NCBI RefSeq assembly: GCF_033170385.1 | Contig: NZ_CP126170.1 | Location: 3,868,001 to 3,932,000, forward strand | DNA from: Xanthomonas rydalmerensis | GTDB lineage: Bacteria > Pseudomonadota > Gammaproteobacteria > Xanthomonadales > Xanthomonadaceae | Length of the DNA stretch: 64,000 nt | Reading direction: 5' to 3' | In this document: in pieces, positions 58,518-64,000 of the stretch | Layout: every line of letters starts with the position of its first letter | Position numbering within the stretch: position 1 is the first letter of the stretch | Program-made: the position numbers and the translations under genes | The notes under the pieces: generated by a model | What the model saw: the letters and a program-made list of their open reading frames with translations, nothing else | Told to the model about the DNA's origin: nothing | The model's database searches: none

Positions 58518-59126
58518 ATGAAACTCTATTCCAAGCCCGGCGCCTGTTCGCTGGCCGATCACATCGCGCTGCGCTGGGCCGGATTGCCGTTCGAACTGAA
58601 GCTGCTCGATGCCGCCGCGATGAAGGCGCCGGCGTATCTGGCGATCAATCCGGCCGGCGCGGTGCCGGCGCTGCAGGTGGACGACTGGGTGCTCACCCAG
58701 AATTCGGCGATCCTCAACTACATCGCCGATCTCGCGCCCGACGCGCACCTGGTCGGCGACGGCAGCCCGCGCAGCCGCGCCGAAGTGCAGCGCTGGCTGG
58801 CCTTCCTCAATGCCGATCTGCATCCGGCGTTTCATCCGCTGTTCGGCAGCACCCGCTATCTCGACGACGCCGCGGTCATCGCGCGCACCCAGGAACACGC
58901 ACGCGAGCGTGTGCGCACGCTGTATGCGCGCGTGGAGGCCGCACTGGAACAGCAGACCTGGCTGGGCGGCGCACGCCGCTCCATCGCCGACGCCTACCTG
59001 TTCGTCACCCTGCGCTGGGCGCGCGCGCAGCAGATCGCGCTCGGCGCCAACCTGCAACTGCATTTCGAACGCATGTCCGCCGATCCGCAGGTGCAGGCCG
59101 CGCTGCAGGCCGAAGGCCTGAGCTAA
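58518..59126 (+). CDS. Glutathione S-transferase, beta-class-like
   Basis: A 202-residue GST. The thioredoxin-like N-domain begins KLYSKPGACSLADHIALRW with Cys10, the catalytic cysteine of beta-class bacterial enzymes. The glutathione-binding motif NPAGAVPALQVDD and TQNSAILNYIADL follow. The helical C-domain ends with SIADAYLFVTLRWA. It conjugates or reduces with glutathione in stress and xenobiotic defence. The gene stands alone on the plus strand, converging on prpE; the CGCCGGCGxxxxCGCCGGCG sequence after the stop may help terminate. Confidence 0.93.
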   Translation: MKLYSKPGACSLADHIALRWAGLPFELKLLDAAAMKAPAYLAINPAGAVPALQVDDWVLTQNSAILNYIADLAPDAHLVGDGSPRSRAEVQRWLAFLNADLHPAFHPLFGSTRYLDDAAVIARTQEHARERVRTLYARVEAALEQQTWLGGARRSIADAYLFVTLRWARAQQIALGANLQLHFERMSADPQVQAALQAEGLS

Positions 59127-59174
59127 GCGTTGCCGCGAACGCCGGCGCATCTGCGCCGGCGTCGTCATGCGGCG

Positions 59175-61046
<1,872 letters not shown>

Positions 61047-61189
61047 GCCGCCCCTCCCAAGGCCGGTGCACCGGCTCCGAGCATAGTCCTTTGGCGGGGA
61101 GGGCGTCGTTCCGACCTTGGTCGAAGGAACTGACAAGAGCGCCTAGGTCAGCCGTAGCACCAGCACTCTCCTGAACGGGGTAACGGACC

Positions 61190-62119
61190 CTACGACGCGT
61201 CTGTGCCGTCTTCTGCACCCTGTGCCGCCGACCGCCCGGGCCGCCGATCGGGCTTGAGGCGCAACGCCTTCTTTTCCACCAGATGCCAGGACGCGGCCGC
61301 CAGCGCGAACGTCGCAGCAAGGGTGATGGATAGGAGGTGGAGATAAGGCGTCCGTCTTCCCAGAAGCGCGACGCCGATTTGCTGCACCGGCCACGCATAG
61401 ATGTAGAGGCCGTACGAAAGATCGCCGAATCGCGAGACATCGCGCATGCCTGCCCACGCGCGCAAGCCAATCGCCATCGTCAGCGGCGGGACGATGAAGG
61501 CAAGGCCCAGGGTCGTTTGGTCGAGGCGTATCAAAACGCAGCCTACCAGCAGGAACACCAGGCCCGGCAGCGCTTGGCGAAGCAGCGGATACGCTCGCAG
61601 CAGACTTCCTGCCGCGAAGAACAGCCCGAAGTCCGCCAGGAAGCTTTCCCCACCCTGTGCACCCGACAGCACGAAATAGCACAGGATCCCCATCGCCAAC
61701 ACCAGCGATGGGCGCCGGGTGGCCACACCTGCCAAGAGAAGCAGTGCGTAACAGCAGACCTCGTACTTGATCGTCCACAGAGATCCGTTCGTCCGGTGCC
61801 TGGGATTGTCGGGGAATCCCGTCAGCCCAAGCGCAGCGATCACGGCCACCGTGAGCGGAATCGACACGCACAGGGCAGGCAGCATCCGCAACGTACGGCG
61901 CGTACAGAACCGGAAAACGTGAGGATCCTTCAGCCAACTGGAGGTCACCAGATAGCCGCTGATCGAGAAGAAAATGAGCACACCCAAGTTGCCGAACGAA
62001 TGGTCCCCGACGACCATCGGCTCCGCGCGCCCCGAAAGCGCAAACTGATGGCTGACCAGAACGAGCAGCGCGCCGATCAAGCGCAGCGCATCGAAATTGT
62101 TGCGCACTGCTTTGCTCAC
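61190..62119 (-). CDS. Acyltransferase family 3 membrane protein
   Basis: A 309-residue integral membrane acyltransferase (OafA/NodX type). It starts NNFDALRLIGALLVLVSHQFAL with the conserved His and continues LGVLIFFSISGYLVTSSWL; about ten membrane segments follow. These enzymes O-acylate sugars in LPS, capsule or other envelope glycans. The GTG at 62119 is preferred because AGAGGA lies 6 nt upstream; ATG codons at 62137 and 62146 have no such signal. The DNA is visibly less G+C-rich than its surroundings, which suggests transfer. The C-terminal tail is basic and hydrophilic. Confidence 0.85.
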   Translation of the reverse strand: MSKAVRNNFDALRLIGALLVLVSHQFALSGRAEPMVVGDHSFGNLGVLIFFSISGYLVTSSWLKDPHVFRFCTRRTLRMLPALCVSIPLTVAVIAALGLTGFPDNPRHRTNGSLWTIKYEVCCYALLLLAGVATRRPSLVLAMGILCYFVLSGAQGGESFLADFGLFFAAGSLLRAYPLLRQALPGLVFLLVGCVLIRLDQTTLGLAFIVPPLTMAIGLRAWAGMRDVSRFGDLSYGLYIYAWPVQQIGVALLGRRTPYLHLLSITLAATFALAAASWHLVEKKALRLKPDRRPGRSAAQGAEDGTDAS

Positions 62120-62227
62120 GCCCGTTCCTCTACGCATGCCGTTCATGGATCAACTGCCGCGATGCAATGGCAAGCATGCCATCGCAGCTGTTGACCGAGC
62201 GCGCCACGACACTACCGCAGCGGCGCG

Positions 62228-62512
62228 TCAGTTCGCGGCGTCCTTGGCAAGCCAGGCCTGCACCGGCGCGACCGTCTTGGCGAAGCTCTGGAACAGTTCT
62301 TCACGCATCAGTTCATCGTCGGGATACCCGAACCAATACTCCACTGCAATTTGCCCACCGCGACGTCGCACGTCGACAGAGTGAGTCTTCTTCTGACCGA
62401 GCGCAAACAATATCGGCACAGCGCCGTCCCACTTGCAATATGCAAAGTACCCCTCTGCGACCAACACTTTCACAAGTCGCTCGATCTCAACCACGTCATC
62501 GGCGCGATGCAT
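62228..62512 (-). CDS. Hypothetical small protein
   Basis: 94 residues, not recognised. It is soluble with no signal peptide; the body has VEIERLVKVLVAEGYFAYCKWD, then IAVEYWFGYPDDELMREELF, and a helical C-terminus. The ATG at 62512 has GGAG 6 nt upstream; a GTG at 62527 is in frame. Base composition is lower in G+C, like the flanking genes. Size and neighbourhood resemble an immunity or accessory protein, but nothing in the sequence proves this. Confidence 0.6.
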   Translation of the reverse strand: MHRADDVVEIERLVKVLVAEGYFAYCKWDGAVPILFALGQKKTHSVDVRRRGGQIAVEYWFGYPDDELMREELFQSFAKTVAPVQAWLAKDAAN

Positions 62513-62575
62513 GCATGGCTCCGTCACCGTTACCTAGCAACACTACGAAATACCATCGACTCCGGACGAGCTTCG

Positions 62576-62842
62576 TCAGGCGCGCTCATCGACCGCACGC
62601 AGCAAGACGATGTTCACACAGTCTTCCGACTCAAGTACCCAACCCGCGGCAGGCGTGTCGATCATGATGCCTTCGCCGAACTCGGACCGAAACCACTCTC
62701 TTGAGGCGACGTCTTCTTCCGGCGGAAAGTCGCCAGTGCTGACGACAAAGAGCACTTGCGATGGGCGTTCGTCGTCATGCCACCTGACCAGGTCCCCACG
62801 ACGGACGGGAATCGTTGTACCCGGATAGCAGGGTCTGGTCAT
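62576..62842 (-). CDS. Hypothetical small protein
   Basis: 88 residues, not recognised. It has a compact beta-rich look (VRRGDLVRWHDDERPSQVLF, then GIMIDTPAAGWVLESEDCVN) and no signal peptide. The ATG at 62842 has GAGG 6 nt upstream; a GTG 12 nt further out is possible. It lies 63 nt upstream of the 94-residue ORF on the same strand and shares its lower G+C content, so the two may form a unit. Confidence 0.6.
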   Translation of the reverse strand: MTRPCYPGTTIPVRRGDLVRWHDDERPSQVLFVVSTGDFPPEEDVASREWFRSEFGEGIMIDTPAAGWVLESEDCVNIVLLRAVDERA

Positions 62843-62912
62843 GCCTTGCCTCACGCCTGAATCGAGCCGCGCCGCAACGCGGCGTCGGCTGGACGAATCG
62901 CCGGATGCGGCA

Positions 62913-63221
62913 CTACTTCCCCGGCACCGTAAACGTCACCACCACATTCTTCGGCGCCTGCTCGAAGCGCGCGACCACCGATGCCTTGCTGAGTTGTACG
63001 ATCTGCTCCAGCGGCTTGTGCGGGACGCCCTGGAAGTTGACCGTGACTTGGTCCAGGGCGCCGTTTTTCCAGTTGAAGCCGACCTGGGGCTTGCTGCCGA
63101 CCGACGCTTCCAGGTCGGCAGCCACCTTCCGCGAATGCGCGTACGCATCCTTCACCGTGTCGACGGCATCGCATGCCGTGAGCGCCAGGAACAGCGGCGC
63201 CAGGAACAGGATCGATCGCAT
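62913..63221 (-). CDS. Hypothetical lipoprotein
   Basis: A 102-residue putative lipoprotein. The signal RSILFLAPLFLALTAC ends in a good lipobox (LTAC). The mature part has a helix AYAHSRKVAADLEASVG, then a small beta domain (VGFNWKNGALDQVTVNFQGV) ending VVVTFTVPGK. The function is unknown. The ATG at 63221 lies 22 nt after the S9 peptidase stop, so co-transcription is likely. Confidence 0.75.
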   Translation of the reverse strand: MRSILFLAPLFLALTACDAVDTVKDAYAHSRKVAADLEASVGSKPQVGFNWKNGALDQVTVNFQGVPHKPLEQIVQLSKASVVARFEQAPKNVVVTFTVPGK

Positions 63222-63243
63222 CGTACGCTCCCGGACCGCCCAG

Positions 63244-64000
63244 CTACTGCTTCTGCACCGCCGCGCTCGCCGCCGACGCCGCACGCGGCGGCGCCTGCTT
63301 CACGTAGCGGTCGAACCACTCCAGCATTTCCGCCACCACGTCCTCGTTGGACTCGCGCGCGGTGTACCAGTGCGGTTCGAACGGCAGCAGCACCAGCCGC
63401 GCGGTGCCGCCGAGGCCGCGGATGGCCTGGAACATGCGCGGCGCCTGGGTGGTCTCGGTGCCGGGGTTGGCGTCGTCCATGCCGTGCACCAGCAACAGCG
63501 GCTCGTTGATCTTGTCGGCGTGGAAGAACGCCGAGGCCTGCGCGTACACCTCCGGCGCGGCCCAGAACGAACGCCGCTCGTTCTGGAAGCCGAACGGGGT
63601 CAGGGTCTTGTTGTAGCTGCCGCTGGTGGCCACGCCGGCGCGGAACAGGTCGGTGTGCGCCAGCAGGTTGGCCGCCATCAGCGCGCCGTGGCTGTGGCCG
63701 GTGACGCCGATGCGGTCGCGGTCGACCACGCCCAGCGCCACCGCCTTGTCCACCGCCGCCTGCGCGTTCTCCACCAGTTGCTGCAGGTAGGTGTCGTAGG
63801 CGGTCTTCGGGTCGCCCACGATCGGGAACGCGGCATCGTCGATGATCGCGTAGCCGGCCAGCAGCAACAGTTGGTAGGAATGCAGGCGGGTGAAGTCGCG
63901 GTCGTTGGCGCCGCTGACCTGGCCGGCCTTGGAGGCATCGGCGTAGTCCAGCGGATAGGCGTAGAGGATCGCCGGCACGCGCGTGCCTTCCTTGTAGCCG
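63244..64000 (-). CDS. S9 family (prolyl oligopeptidase-like) peptidase, C-terminal part
   Basis: The last 252 residues of an alpha/beta-hydrolase serine peptidase; the gene enters from the right edge. The catalytic Ser is in GVTGHSHGALMAANLL, the Asp region is LLVHGMDDANPGTETTQ, and the His is in EPHWYTARES. This fits the S9 family catalytic domain with the missing beta-propeller N-terminus outside the window. The C-terminal tail (APPRAASAASAAVQKQ) is low complexity. Substrate preference cannot be told from this part. Confidence 0.9.
   Translation of the reverse strand, partial: GYKEGTRVPAILYAYPLDYADASKAGQVSGANDRDFTRLHSYQLLLLAGYAIIDDAAFPIVGDPKTAYDTYLQQLVENAQAAVDKAVALGVVDRDRIGVTGHSHGALMAANLLAHTDLFRAGVATSGSYNKTLTPFGFQNERRSFWAAPEVYAQASAFFHADKINEPLLLVHGMDDANPGTETTQAPRMFQAIRGLGGTARLVLLPFEPHWYTARESNEDVVAEMLEWFDRYVKQAPPRAASAASAAVQKQ

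Noticed and set aside
62228..62842. Toxin-antitoxin pair formed by the two small ORFs
   Set aside because: Neither protein shows a toxin or DNA-binding antitoxin motif; size and composition alone are insufficient.

Overview
This window is a high-G+C chromosome segment that fits Xanthomonas or a close relative in the Xanthomonadaceae. Reasons: the tRNA(Pro-Arg-His-Lys-Leu)/tig neighbourhood, the folC-SPOR-cvpA-purF operon, OmpA with a calcium-binding-type linker, secreted M72 and S46 peptidases, a TorF-like porin, and dispersed palindromic and heptad repeats. Almost all genes are chromosomal housekeeping or envelope genes. No phage, insertion sequence, CRISPR array, plasmid function or origin was seen.

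Layout. 1-1565: 5' part of tig and five tRNA genes, all on the minus strand. 1.7-4.6 kb: a BAX-inhibitor-1 membrane protein, NAD-type isocitrate dehydrogenase, and a coupled glutaredoxin/AhpD-like pair. 4.7-12.2 kb: a BepA-like outer-membrane protease, then the phosphate/polyphosphate operon phoB-phoR-ppk-ppx with a candidate Pho box. 12.2-12.8 kb: a gene-free repeat block with 38 tandem copies of a 7-bp unit, a terminator and a long palindrome. 12.8-17.1 kb: a glycosyltransferase/PAP2 pair, an isolated CoA-transferase that looks acquired, and lpxH. 17.1-25.0 kb: a lipoprotein, an M72 metallopeptidase, a ferritin-like protein, and folC-SPOR-cvpA-purF. 25.0-30.4 kb: copy 1 of a structured repeat, a histidine phosphatase, an S46 dipeptidyl-peptidase, tdh and a porin. 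30.6-34.8 kb: sulfate uptake operon sbp-cysT-cysW-cysA. 34.9-39.3 kb: kbl, an HNH protein, a pseudouridine synthase, a small secreted protein and ompA.

39.5-45.3 kb: a LysR regulator divergent from an MFS exporter, SGNH hydrolase, aldo/keto reductase and quinone-oxidoreductase-like gene, with a palindromic T-N11-A site between them. 45.3-48.5 kb: copy 2 of the structured repeat, fadH, and an orphan Rap1a/Tai-like immunity gene. 48.6-57.6 kb: an MFS carrier, a ROK-type regulator, and a TonB-dependent receptor followed by two secreted glycerophosphodiesterase-like enzymes and an unrecognised secreted protein. This cluster reads as a candidate outer-membrane scavenging system for glycerophosphodiesters. 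57.9-61.0 kb: SleB-like hydrolase, glutathione S-transferase, prpE. 61.2-62.8 kb: a less G+C-rich patch with an acyltransferase and two small unknown ORFs. 62.9-64.0 kb: a lipoprotein and the C-terminal part of an S9 peptidase.

The most unusual signals are non-coding. First, a multi-hairpin element occurs twice with base changes that preserve pairing. Second, a heptad element (GGGAxTx, usually four units) begins 4-5 nt after stop codons and is expanded to 38 units after ppx.
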